From Eudorina sp. 2006-703-Eu-15 (Eukaryota; Chlorophyta; Chlorophyceae; Chlamydomonadales; Volvocaceae), in NCBI GenBank assembly GCA_003117195.1, contig BDSI01000146.1:183409-247408 (forward strand): a DNA stretch of 64,000 nucleotides, given 5' to 3'. The translations under genes were made by a program, and so were the position numbers. Positions 24,784-35,790 of this stretch are shown here, piece by piece. The notes beneath the pieces are model-generated. The model searched no databases. It had not been told where the DNA came from and was given only the letters and a program-made list of their open reading frames with translations. The number at the start of each line of letters is the position of its first letter. The first letter of the stretch is position 1.

Positions 24784-27603
24784 GATACCCTCCCCACCGG
24801 CGAGGCCCTGTCCTTGCCCGACAGCTTCATGGATGCATGAACGCAGGTATGAATGCGGACCCGTCAGAGAGAACCCAGACATCGTAGCCTACCTAGACGG
24901 CAAAGATACCGACCCGCGGCGGCGCTCCGCCGGCCGACAGCGACGATGTATGCAACCTACCTACTCCGGTGCCACCACGGCGCTGCAGAAGCGGAGCGGG
25001 ATCCGACCCGCCAGCGCATCCGACCCAGCCGGGCACCCAGGCCGCCCTCACCTCCGCCGCGATGGACCCGGCCAGCGCAGAACCGATGAAGATCTGGGTG
25101 AGCTGCCCCACCACCGAGGGTATGGCCAGGAGGCCCTGCTGGGCGGGTACGGACGTAATATAACTGATGACGGTAATCGCCACGGGACTGCTCTTGTGGG
25201 AGGCCATGAACACCACCGACACGTGCTCCTTTATCGGCGGTTGGAACACGAACCTGAGGCGGCGGTTGGCGGTTGGGGTTTACACCGGAAAAAAGGAAAA
25301 AATGCCCAGAACGAACAGAACCGGGCAGTCCAAGTTGGACGGCGTGGGCCGGGATAGGGTGGACGGTGGAATGAACGCTTCGGTGGAGCTCTGCAGCGCA
25401 GCGCAAGCCCAAGCAGCGCAGCTTTATTATTATCAAGGATGTTACAGCGGACCCTGCGGGTCATCGGTGACAGCCAACGGTCATCGGTGACAGCCTTATT
25501 TGATGACGACGAGGCTGACCGTGGGCTCGTCGTCCGTCCCGCAGACCCGCCCCCTTGCCCTCCCCCCCCCCCGCACTGACTTGACGATGAGGTGGTTGAC
25601 GAGCAGGTAGAGCAGGTGGATGCCGGCCGCCAGCACGATGACGGAGACGATCATGGAGGCGCGCTGCTGGAACAGCAGGTCGCGTGCGCCGCTGAGCGTC
25701 TGCCAGACGATGCAGGCGAGGTTGGTGGTGGAGAAGAGGGACAGCGCGGTGCGGTAGGTCTTGGCGAACTGCTCCACGGGCTTGAACAGCTCGCGCAGCG
25801 CCTGCGGGCGGGTTGGGGGAGGGAAAGGGCCTGCCTGGAGTAAGGGGCGGGTGGGGAGCTCAGCGTCGCGGATAGCAGGCAGGTGGCCAGGTGCTCTCCC
25901 GGAGCCCATGAATCCCACTCCCCCGTCCGCCTTCCCGCACCTCCCACCTTCCCGATCACGCTGGGCACCAGGATGGTGAGTGTCAGCTTGAGCAGCAGGT
26001 CCGGGATGTTGACGTTGAGGTCCAGGTCGCCCGTGTCGAAGTTGAGGAAGAGCAGCTTCATGTAGAGCGGCATGGTGAAGACGCCCAGCATGTTGGTGGC
26101 CACCGTCAGCAGCAGCGCGATCGCCTCGTTGGCGTTGAAGGAACGGATGAGCGCAATGCCGGTGCCCAGGGTGGTGGGCACGAGGCAGAAGATGGTCAGG
26201 CCTGCAGGCGCGTGTCAACCCGGGAAAATTTCGGTCCGTCTGTCTCACGGGTCAGGGCGTCAACAACCAGAGAAAAGTGCCTCTCGCCCCCACCAGTCCG
26301 CCGCCCTTCCCAAGCCGCCTGCTACACTGCGTCGTAGGCCCAAACCGCTCAGCCACCCAATCGATCCAAACTCACCACCTAACTTATACCCCCGCCCCAT
26401 CCAAAGCTCGGACCCCCGCCCAACCCCGCTCCCGCCCCATCCGACGAAGCCGGACCCCCTACGCACCCACCCACCCACGGAGAAGGCCGGCGGTGTGAGC
26501 GGTATCTCCCGGGTCGCGAAGCCCAGTGCGGGTGTGACGAGCAGGATCATGAGCAGCCCGAAGGCCATGGAGGGCCAGCTCTCGCGCTTGAGCGCCGTCC
26601 TGAGCTCCGAGGTGTTGAGGGCAAGGCCGCTGATCAGAAACACGATGGCCATGTTGACCTCCTGTTTGGGGATGGAGGGGCCGGGGTAAGGGCAGGTGGG
26701 GGGCGCGGGACGGGGCGGGGCGGGGTGGGGTGCAACGGAATGGGCTCCTGTTTGCGTTTTCAAGGTGGATGGATGGGCTGAAGCTGCCCCTCGGCACGCC
26801 CTCCGTCCGACCGGGCTTGAAGACCCATTACCGCGGTGTCGACGGAAGGGCGCGCCATAGGAAGGCTGCGGGGACACCTTGCCCCCCCCCACACACACCC
26901 TCGACCCACTGTACCGATGGGTTGGAGCAGTTCAATTTGAGGGCTGCATCGATTTCAGCCCCGGTGATGTCACCTCTGCAGCACAGGTCACCTGTGCTGC
27001 TGCCGAGTGCCGCAGGCCTGGCCACAGGCACGCGCGGTGTGACCGACGGGCCCTTCCCCGCCCCTCCACTGTCAGTCTCTACCCCCCCCTCCAGCAGCCT
27101 CCAGTACCCAAGTGTCGCGCCTGGATGATGTGGACATTGCCCGCGACCACGATGTTGACCAGGAAGCGGCCAGGTACGGGGTAGGCCAACGCGAAGGTCA
27201 GCCCCACCGCGAAAGCTATGGGCAGGTAGTTTTCCACCACAAACGCTCTGCGAATACGGAGAGGATACTAAGGGTCGGGGCTAAGGGTCCACCTTGTAAC
27301 TCTTGCTACATACAGAGAGGATAGTTTATCAGCCAGGCCTTGAGAAGCCGCGTGGTGAACGACTGCCATACACACGGGACTCACGTGAACCTGTACCGTA
27401 CACTCAAGTTATGTGTGCGCAGAAGTGGATTTAAATTGTAGAACTTTTGCAATTATCACTGTTATACTTGATTGCGGCACTGGTGATGCGGCCTTCCAAC
27501 CACTTGTGAACCGCTGTAGCTGCATCACATAGCGCGCTTCGCCAACTTACTGGACTTTCTGCATACGCTGTGTCCAAATCCGCGGCTTTTCAAGATTCAA
27601 CAT
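24385..27603 (-). CDS. SLC10A7/BASS-type transporter, copy B, 7 exons, odd splice donor
   Basis: Tandem paralogue of copy A. Exons (minus order): 27603-27551, 27247-27121, 26661-26475, 26201-25948, 25801-25581, 25253-25052, 24636-24385; 431 residues. Exon 1 (MLNLEKPRIWTQRMQKVQ) parallels copy A. Exons 2-6 have the same lengths as in copy A (127, 187, 254, 221, 202 nt) and nearly the same protein, with changes such as LGTGIALIRSFNANEA. The tail exon is unrelated in length (83 residues against 170) and sequence, apart from a shared start around SRV and EEAAKAA. Oddity: exon 2 is followed by GCGCGA instead of a GT donor; reading through gives a stop 14 codons later. Copy B therefore needs a weak GC donor or may be a decaying gene. 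Confidence 0.7.
24707..24786. repeat. GATA tetranucleotide repeat in copy B intron 6
   Basis: About nineteen GATA units with one GATAAATA interruption near 24770, located between exons 6 and 7 of SLC10 copy B. Confidence 0.97.
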
Positions 27604-29527
27604 GTTTTGACTGTTTGTGATATCGTGTTGGTCAGAAATTTGCCGATCACGGTAGACAATTCGACATGTCTGGCAGCCTGGGAGGCACAGCAGCGCATAA
27701 AAACTCGGGGCGATTATGACGTCATATCTCTCAAGCGTTACCTGTTTGCTAGCGGACGGGCTTGACGGAGGGGCTTCTGTAAGGGCCAGGCCACGCGGCC
27801 CGCCGCTGACCTAACCGCCGCTCACCTAACCGGCGGCAGGGTGTTGCTTATGCATCGACACAGTAACAAAGAAATTTGATGCATGAAGTTCGAACATTAA
27901 AGGTCAACCGGTGCCAAGTCGTGCAACAACTGGGGTCCATCGACGACAGTTATATTTCATGTTCGACTGCTGGATCCGGGCTTTCAACTTGGTAAGCATG
28001 TATGGACCCGGAGCAGCAGCGCAATCGCTTGTTATGCCAAGTTATTAAACTCCTTGACCAGCGCGTTCGCCGCTCTGCTCGGAAGGTACCGTAATGCTGC
28101 AAGTACCGTACCTAATTTCATAGAAAATAATCAAAAACATCTCAGGAACAGTTATCCAGCAATGCACGATAACCTATACTGTATTTTAATGGAGTGCAGC
28201 GCCGTGTAGGTCACGGAATTGAAACCGCCACCGAATGGAAGTGAGGATGCGCACACGGAACTGGGGCGACGGGGCCGAAGACCACGACCAGCCCGCACCC
28301 CGCCTGAATCACAAAGATAATGCCGACCCATCGCCAGAAAGGAGCAACACGCGCAGCCAGACGTGGGGGCAAAACGTGGGTCACCGCCGTGCTAGCCACG
28401 CTTCGCCAAGACTCGCGACCGCTTTTGCCCTCGAGCTCGCCTCCCTGCTCTAGACGTACGTCGGTGCACTCAAGACGTCGTTCTCCTGCACGTCACTCTC
28501 GCATCGTTCATTTTCAGAAGCACGCATCCGCGCGCAATATAACGCGGTGTGGCGGGTGGTGCGCACGCACCTGTGTCCGTAAACCGTCCGCGGCTCCCGC
28601 CCGCCCGGGTGCACCCAACCACTCCGGTGCACCCAACCTTCCCCTTCCCAACAGACCTCGCGGTGGTCACCGATGACCCACGGGTTCCACTGTAACATCA
28701 TTATGAATAATATTAATAACAAGACCTAACCATCTACCCGCTTTCCTCAGCACCGCAACCAACCCCAGTGGTTCACGTGCAACCCAGCCACCACAAAGGC
28801 AGTCCATGGGCACGATCACTGTGGGCACGATAGGCAGGATCAAGTGCGCGCGTAGCCGACCTTTTCGCCCACGTTGGCGCCACGCCGGCGCAAAGCCCGA
28901 AAACACGGCAGGCGCGCACGTGCTGTCATGGCCGTACGATTTGCCGTATGACGTGCCGCGCAACCTCCAAGGAGGGGCGCTGTACCACCCATCACAATTC
29001 CAGGGGCGCCGCTCACGCATCCCGACAGTGACAAAATGAATTATCTTATCTTATCCGTCACAAAAACATGTACATTTCGTGCGCATGGCATGGCACCCGA
29101 ATCCAGTCTAGCTCGGTGTCGTTTTGAGGGAGGGAAGCTGTGGTCCCCACCTCCTGAGTCCTGGCACCCGCCCGCCCGTTCAAAGCACAGTGGCTTCTCG
29201 CGCTGTCCACAATCGCTCTGTATCCTGTTTAGGACACTGGCATGAACGAGCGCGCTCCGGTCCATCGCAACGCGTGCGAGCGCATGGAGCGCATGGACTG
29301 CCCATGGACTGCACGTTCCCACTGACACCCGCCTCTGCGAGCAACTAAAGACGCAAGCTCACAGATTGCCCTCCCCTCTCCCCCACCCTCTCCCTCTCCT
29401 CCACCCTCTCCCTCTCCCCCACCCTTTTCCCCACCCTCTCCCTCTCTCTCCCCCTCTCCCCCTCCCTCGCCCTCATCTGCACGTGGGGGTCCACCCCCCC
29501 TGTAACCCCCCCGGTCTCTGGTCATCA
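27604..29527. other. intergenic between SLC10 copy B and HPP gene
   Basis: Moderate GC, with no frame resembling a known protein. It contains one reverse copy of a dispersed word (GGTCACCGATGACCCACGGG, near 28658-28680) that also occurs at 25455 and 51357, and a CCCTCTCC-rich tract at 29362-29470. The right end should hold the HPP 3' untranslated region; the left end, the copy B promoter. Confidence 0.5.
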
Positions 29528-30934
29528 TCACCAGAAGGTGGGGTACCTCCTGCCCGGCACCAGGTTGTTGAGCAGCAGCGCCACGAGCACCATCACACAC
29601 GACCCCGCCGCCGCGCTCAGCAGGAACTTGAAGCCCCACCAGTCCGGGATGGGGTTGACGGAGGCGGCCAGCAGCGCCGTGGCACCGGCTGGGGGGGGGG
29701 CGGCGGGGCGGGGGAGCGCCGGGGCGGGGCGGCGTCGTACAGTGAATAAGCGGGGCGGTAGGGTGCAGTGAATGCGCGGGGCGGTAGGGTGCAGTGAATG
29801 ACAGAGGAGGCAGGCAGAGGGGCAGGAGGGCGGGATGGAGTCCATGCGACAACACAACGCGACATCGACATCGACGCGAGCGAGGCTTCTGCGGCCCGCC
29901 ATCGCCTCTCCCTCCCTCCCTTGTTACTCCCCCTGCACCTCCCGCCAGCGAGCCACCCACCCTTGCCCTCCCTCCGCCCCCGCGGCCTCCCCGCCCCTCC
30001 CCCGCCCTCCCCTCCCCGCCTCACCGGGTGGGTGGGTGGTGCCCGTGGCCTGCATGACGGTGAGGGACAGCGACATGCCCAGGGCTGAGGACACGAAGTT
30101 GGCCTTACCGCCCCCGTACTGGGGCTGCAGGATGAGGCGCACGAGGATGCCGACCAAGGCACTCAGCGTGTGGCCAGCTGCCGCCGAGGGGTTGCGGGGG
30201 AGGGTTCCGGCGTTCAGTTCATTCAGGGGAGAGCGAGGGGAGGGAAGGGGCACGGCGAGGTGACGGGCGGGGTGGGGTGGGGTGGGATCCCCCCCTCACG
30301 TCCTTGGACGAGGATGCAGGTGGCAGAGGGCCTCAGTGCATGTCACCGACGCGCTCGGATGCGTCATGAAGGCAGGCTGGCAGCCCTACAGATTTGTCTC
30401 GCGCAGTGGGCGTATCCCTTTTTTATTCCCCTTCAGATGCTTTATGCCCGTGACCCGTCCAAGCAACACCAGCGATATGCGCGCCTTACCCACGACGTTC
30501 CGCGGCTGGGAGAGCTTCGCGGCCGGCACTCCAAACATGAGGACGGCGCTAGCACCCAAGGGGGCGATGAGCCACCCGAAGTCCATCTGAGGACCTGTGG
30601 AATGCCGCATTATGCCGGGTTCCGGGTCAAGCCGCGCCGGTGGACCGTAGGGTAGTGGAACTTGGCAATATGCAGGTTTCGTCTTACCTGCATATTGGTC
30701 GAGGGCAGCCACCACAAGGATGGCTATAAAGGCGCCCACCCATGAAACAGCGAGGTTCGGCAGGGCCTCCCGCGGAAGTGGTGCCTCACCCGCTCCCTTC
30801 CATTTCTTAAAATATTGCGCTACAAGTAATGACAGCTGTTTTGCAGGACGTTGCCGAGATGCAGCCTCTGCATTCGTGATAGTAACGGTCCCCTCTGGCT
30901 GCTGCCCATCGTGGGTGATATTTGAAACGGTCAT
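29528..30934 (-). CDS. HPP-family integral membrane protein, 4 exons
   Basis: Small polytopic protein of the HPP family; plant and cyanobacterial members have been linked to nitrite transport at the plastid envelope or plasma membrane. Exons (minus order): 30934-30688, 30594-30490, 30177-30025, 29688-29528, all introns phase 1, 221 residues. Family signatures visible: WLIAPLGASAVLMFGVPAAK, LSQPRNVVG, and HPP at the end of exon 3 followed by AGATALLAASVNPIPDWWGF. Four hydrophobic segments are seen. The start ATG at 30934 is the first in frame after upstream stops, but the N-terminus (MTVSNITHDGQQ) is not an obvious transit peptide, so an upstream leader exon is possible. Nitrite transport is inference from the family. 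Confidence 0.82.
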
Positions 30935-32129
30935 ATGTTGGGATGCATGTGATTTTTTTGGTTTTAATAAGTCACCTTCTCGAACTGGTTGTCGCAAGGC
31001 ATGATTTTACATACATCTAACTGCAACACCTGACTTATCTGCAATTGCGAAACAGGCAGAGTAATTAATCAACGCAAAAACGAAATTGAAATGGATTTAT
31101 TCGGTTGCGCTGTACCTTGCGGAACTGGCCCCTGGGTCGGTAATTTCGGATCCAGTCTGGTTTATCTAAATTTGTCTAGTGTACAGCTCCATGGATGAGA
31201 AGACCCCTGGGTAGTTGGACCGGTCTTGATTTGTCGTCGACAACGGTCGCCGTATTACAATTCACTTATTACATGGCTGTGCAACGGTGCTTGGAGGTGG
31301 GGCGGATAACAGCTCCCAACAGCTCCCAACTGTAACCGCCGCATGACCGGACGTCCGTACCCGATAGCGCACTGCCTTCGCAAACTGCCTGGACTTGAGA
31401 ATAGGTGCTATATACGTGTTTCGGTCAACTGCCATGAGTAAGGAGTCCACTGCGTGGAAGAGCGACCGCGCTGCCGCCAAGAGGTTAAGTGCCCGATGGG
31501 ACCCGACCCATACTGACCCGGAAATGTCGTACGGACCTGCGAAATATGGAGTGGACAGCAGCGGATCCGGGTTCACGAAGAGCCCTACAGCCGTACGCCG
31601 CCCTCCAGGAGACCCGGCCGCGCGGCCAACAATAAGTAGTACCGGTGCGCGGCACCTGAATGGCAAAGAATGAAACGCAAGCGAAAGCAAAGCAGCCTCG
31701 CCGTTGCTGTAGGGTACCCCTCCCCGCCTCCTTTCCACCGCTCCAACGGATGGGAAACCGCGGTGACATCCCACCCACTCCGGACCCGGAGGATGCAGAC
31801 CCCCAACGAACCTGATTGCGGCGACAGCAGCAGCCAGTGCCTTTGAATAATGTTGCCGCAGGCTAAGCGCCGTAAAAACCCTGAACCCCTACATATCAGG
31901 GCAGGACGAGCACACCACCTGGCCCCTCAGTGTTGCGACGCGGCATCCGGTCCCGACTCTTCCTCCTCCTCTGGTGCGGCGCCGCCCACCTCCGTCGCTC
32001 TCACTTCCTCCCTGGCCTTAACCAACCCACAACAACAGCCAATCGCGGTGCGACACCGCCCTCCCAACTCCCGCAGCACCGTCGAGCAAACGGTGTCCCT
32101 TTGGGTGTTCCTCAAGTGCACGGCAATGA
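30935..32129. other. intergenic between HPP gene and right repeat arm
   Basis: Nothing recognised as a gene. A piece at 31497-31545 (GGGACCCGACCCATACTGAC, then CGTACGGACCTGC) is a further partial copy of the outer end of the inverted-repeat arms (compare 12375-12420 and 35620-35670). Confidence 0.45.
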
Positions 32130-32575
32130 TAGCGCTGCACCATGGGTTCCCCGTCTAGTCCATGCTCCTGGTGGTGGTGAAAACTACCGGTTGAGCACTG
32201 AAGGCCCCCATTCAGCCTGCCAGTCCACAGCTCTGACACTCGACAGAAGCCACCAAGAAGCTGCACGGGCGTCGTGGGTGGACAGGACTCCCGCCTCCAG
32301 GGGTCCAGCAGCAGGGGTCCGCCGCACCCCTGCGGATCCGGGCTCGCGAAGAACACTTTCGGCGCCACTTCCCTGGGACCTCTGCCAGTCCGCGAGCGCT
32401 GTCAGGGTCGACGCCTACCTTGGACGGGACCTGGAGAGGTCCGCCACCCTCTCCAGGTCCGCAACTGCCGCTGCGCGAGAGAGCCTCTGTCGGCCGTCCC
32501 TGATGCAGCTGCGTGGACCCGAGGCTGAGGGCTGCGGAGCCCTCCCTGTTGTCACACCGAGATGAGGATGGGGCG

Positions 32576-32802
32576 GGCTGAGGTGGCTGCTGCGCGGAGC
32601 GGAACGGCGGGGCGGGCTGAGGTGGCTGCTGCGCGGAGCTGAAGCAATCAAGGGCTGTGCTGCAAGACGCGGGACCGTGCGAATGATGATTCCCCGAGCC
32701 CAACCCAGTTACCCAATCCCTCCCTGGGCCCGACCCAACGAGCAACCCGGCACATACATGATCCCGAGCCCAGCCCAATTAGCCCAATCGTCACCTACCG
32801 GA
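32576..32802. repeat. 227-bp direct repeat, first copy
   Basis: Identical by eye to 33361-33587, 785 bp away. It starts GGCTGAGGTGGCTGCTGCGC and ends ATCGTCACCTACCGGA. Within it a 34-bp GCGGGCTGAGGTGGCTGCTG unit is itself duplicated. Confidence 0.92.
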
Positions 32803-32925
32803 TGCGGTATCTCGTTAAGGTGCACAGCGTGGGCTTTGGTCTTGGGGATGCAGGGGGATGCGTCAGGCGGTGTGTGAACGTGTTGGCAAACCCGACGGAG
32901 CACTCCTTCCGATGAGCGAGCGATC
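32799..32925 (-). pseudogene. exon-like remnant shared by both repeat arms, right copy
   Basis: Minus-strand counterpart of 14950-15072, reading RRVCQHVHTPPDASPCIPK and AHAVHLNEIPHPV between a matching acceptor and donor. Relative to the left copy there are four extra bases near the start (127 against 123 nt), so the two cannot both be in frame with the same upstream exon. Confidence 0.4.
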
Positions 32926-33360
32926 CTGCAAGCAGCGACGCGAGGGCGGGGTCAGCGTGTATCGTGTGTATGTGGAAAGCGGACGTACATACTTGCGAAG
33001 CGTAACTTACCTACAAACTTACCAACACCTGCTGGCCTATCACCGCGCCTGCAAGCAATAAGAAGTAACGATCAAGGGAGTCATCTCGTGCCATAAGCAA
33101 GGGGCAGATCCGTATTACCGTACAGACTCAACACCTGGCCTATCACCTATCGAGGTCCGCAGGCGCTCGTCTGGACCAACTAACGTAAGCAGGCTCCATC
33201 TCGCGAGGGGCATCGCAGAGCGCAAGGAATGGAGGGGGTCAGAAGCATGACGGGATCAAATCGCATGGGTCTACGGCATTGTTCGAGAAATCAATCCTAA
33301 ACAACGTGAATGCGTGTGCAAAGGCTGCGCTGCGCTGTGCTGAGCTTAGCTGGACGGCGG

Positions 33361-33587
33361 GGCTGAGGTGGCTGCTGCGCGGAGCGGAACGGCGGGGCGG
33401 GCTGAGGTGGCTGCTGCGCGGAGCTGAAGCAATCAAGGGCTGTGCTGCAAGACGCGGGACCGTGCGAATGATGATTCCCCGAGCCCAACCCAGTTACCCA
33501 ATCCCTCCCTGGGCCCGACCCAACGAGCAACCCGGCACATACATGATCCCGAGCCCAGCCCAATTAGCCCAATCGTCACCTACCGGA
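33361..33587. repeat. 227-bp direct repeat, second copy
   Basis: Exact copy of 32576-32802. After it the sequence diverges at once (CGTTAAGGTACAG here against TGCGGTATCTCG there), so it marks a clean duplication end. Confidence 0.92.
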
Positions 33588-34336
33588 CGTTAAGGTACAG
33601 CCGTTTTATCGCACAGCAGACGATGAGCGGTCCTGCTAACAAGTTCGGATGATGAGGGAGGCGTGATATGCGTGGGGGCGTTATCAGGAGGCGGAAGCAG
33701 GCAGGAAGGGCAGTAGGCGACCGGTTGGGCCTGCTAGTCACCGTGTTAATGAAACAATATTAGCATAATAGAGATACATCAATAGAGTTGAACAATAATT
33801 ATGTTGTCAAAAAAGCGGCAGCTCTAGCTGCAAATGCAGCCTTTGGCAACCAATGTAACGCAATGCGCAGAAGGCTCAAAACCGGAAGCTCACCCTTTGA
33901 AGGCGCTGTTCAGCCACTTTCAGAGTGAAGTCCGTCGACTGGGCTCAACCCAAGACTTCCGAAGAGTATGAGCTGAAAGCTTCCAGTATGAAAACCACAT
34001 AGCAAGCTAATTTTCAAGAGTTTATTTATGAAATAGTGTATCATGTAAGATGAATAAGCAGGGAGGCAGTGCTTCGGGACAATCAAAAGAACTCAGCTGG
34101 TGCGAGAGTGCAACAAGAAACTCTGTGTGAGCTGGTATTACAGAGATTAATTGATCCTGCAGCTTTGTGGTGAAAATGAAGCCAGCCGCAGGTTGATATA
34201 GGGTGTCCAATGTACGAAAGCAGCGGCGAGGCTCTCCGGCCGTGCAGATGCCCGGCTTCCCGGGTTCTCTGTCAGACGATCCTGTCTTACGAGATGCTAC
34301 TGCTGGTTCGTAATCACTACTGGCAATGGCACATGT

Positions 34337-34677
34337 CTGACAAGATGACGAGGTCGGTACTGCTCTGGTTGGGTTTCCACTTCACGAAAACCATGGGTTG
34401 AGTTGTGGGGCCCGGGCCCTAGCACATTACCACGCAGCTTGTAGATCAGCGATAAGACCGGCTCACCAATTCTCTGCTGAATAACACTCGATAACACTGA
34501 CAACAAGCCGAAAGGTGACTGGGAATACTCCCGTCCGGTTTTCAGCGTCATCCAGCAAATACTAGGGGAGCTAGTCTTATCGCTTATGCGCAAGCTGCGT
34601 GGTGAGAGTGCGCGTGACTCGAAACTCAACCCATGGTTTTGGCAACAACCCAACCAGCGCAGTACTGACCTTGTCAG
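34337..34677. mobile_element. fold-back (MITE-like) element, right copy
   Basis: It opens CTGACAAGATGACGAGGTCG and ends with the inverse (TACTGACCTTGTCAG). It has the same mirrored AACCATGGGTTGAG and ACCACGCAGCTTG blocks as the copy at 13402-13754, in opposite overall orientation. Confidence 0.7.
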
Positions 34678-35790
34678 GCCCAGCCTGTGGGCTGCGCCTC
34701 GGGCCTCCGGGCGCAGCCAACTGTTGTGGTATTCGTCACGGTGCCTTGCGCCGTTGGCACTCGGAATACTGGTATGCTGCGTTCTGCTCGTTCGCTCCGC
34801 TGCAGTGCCGAGCGTGCTGCACATCTGCAACCTCGCCTAGCCGCCCCACCATCTCTACATACTAGCAATTTTGCGCTAACTTCAAGAGTTACTTCTGGTT
34901 TCCCTGCAACATGTGCTGCGGGGCTGTCATGACGCCCTCCCGAGGTCCGAATGTTGGGTAGGAGGCGACAGGCAAGCCGCGAAGAAGTAATATGGATTAC
35001 AGGTGCGCAAGGAGGAGTGTTAAGGCGCACATCAGAGAGTCTAGAAGTTATGGGCGAGTTCACTGGGTCGACCTCTAAGACTTACAAGCTTGCGACTGTT
35101 GTGCTGGCCACCAAATTCCAGAGGACGCTATCCAGGACAAAATGTGATCATAATGTAGATGAAGTGGCCACCAATTTCCAAGAGGTCGGTATCCAGAACC
35201 TAAGCAAGATCAAGAGTAATATGGGTTGAATGTGTTGGCTTCCGCCAAGTTCTACCAAAGGGTGCCAACCAAAACAAGATAAGCGAAGGAAATGGATCAT
35301 CAGGACGAAACTGCGGGGCTTCTTCATCGAGTACTCAAACATCCTGCAGCACTTTACTGGCCATAAAGTATCTGAAGTTTGGGACTTGCATCTTTTATAT
35401 TATTGTGCGGCATCGTTCAAGACAGCCGTGAGGGACGGACTGCTTGAACTCGAGTAACTGAAGCACGACCGGAACAGGCAGGACCCGGTACCTCACTCGC
35501 TTTGCTGTCTGCCGGCACCTGACTCGCTTTGCACATCCTGAGGCCCCGCGGATATAATACGCAGCAGCAGCGCGACCGCGCTGCAGCCATGCATGTGCAA
35601 CAACAGGCCAAGTGCGCTGGGGGACTGGGGGACCCGACCCATACTGACCTGGGAATGCCGTACGGACCTGCAGGTATGCATTGGACGCCGAGCCTGCCAT
35701 GAGCTCACACACCCTCGACCGTGCCCGATCTGGTACGGCCGGTTGCAACCGCATGCACACCCGGCCGCACGCTTGCAACGGCAGCATCAC

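Larger units (their letters stand above)
32130..35790. repeat. right arm of the large inverted repeat
   Basis: Inverted partner of 12230-16475 (block pairs listed there). It differs from the left arm by a 227-bp internal direct duplication, by lacking the left arm's 15180-15900 segment, and by many small indels. The outer end reads as a broken frame (LQACGR ... AYLQVR ... FPG ... YGSGPP on the minus strand) collinear with one at 12236-12430 in the left arm, showing a common ancestor. Confidence 0.8.

Noticed and set aside
25496..26248. 250-codon minus frame spanning copy B exons 4-5
   Set aside because: It is in a different frame from the transporter exons; the real product reads in the frame with LTIFCLVPTTLGTGIAL and joins through introns.
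31262..31774. 170-codon minus-strand frame near the right repeat arm
   Set aside because: No recognisable domain and it overlaps a partial repeat copy at 31497-31545.
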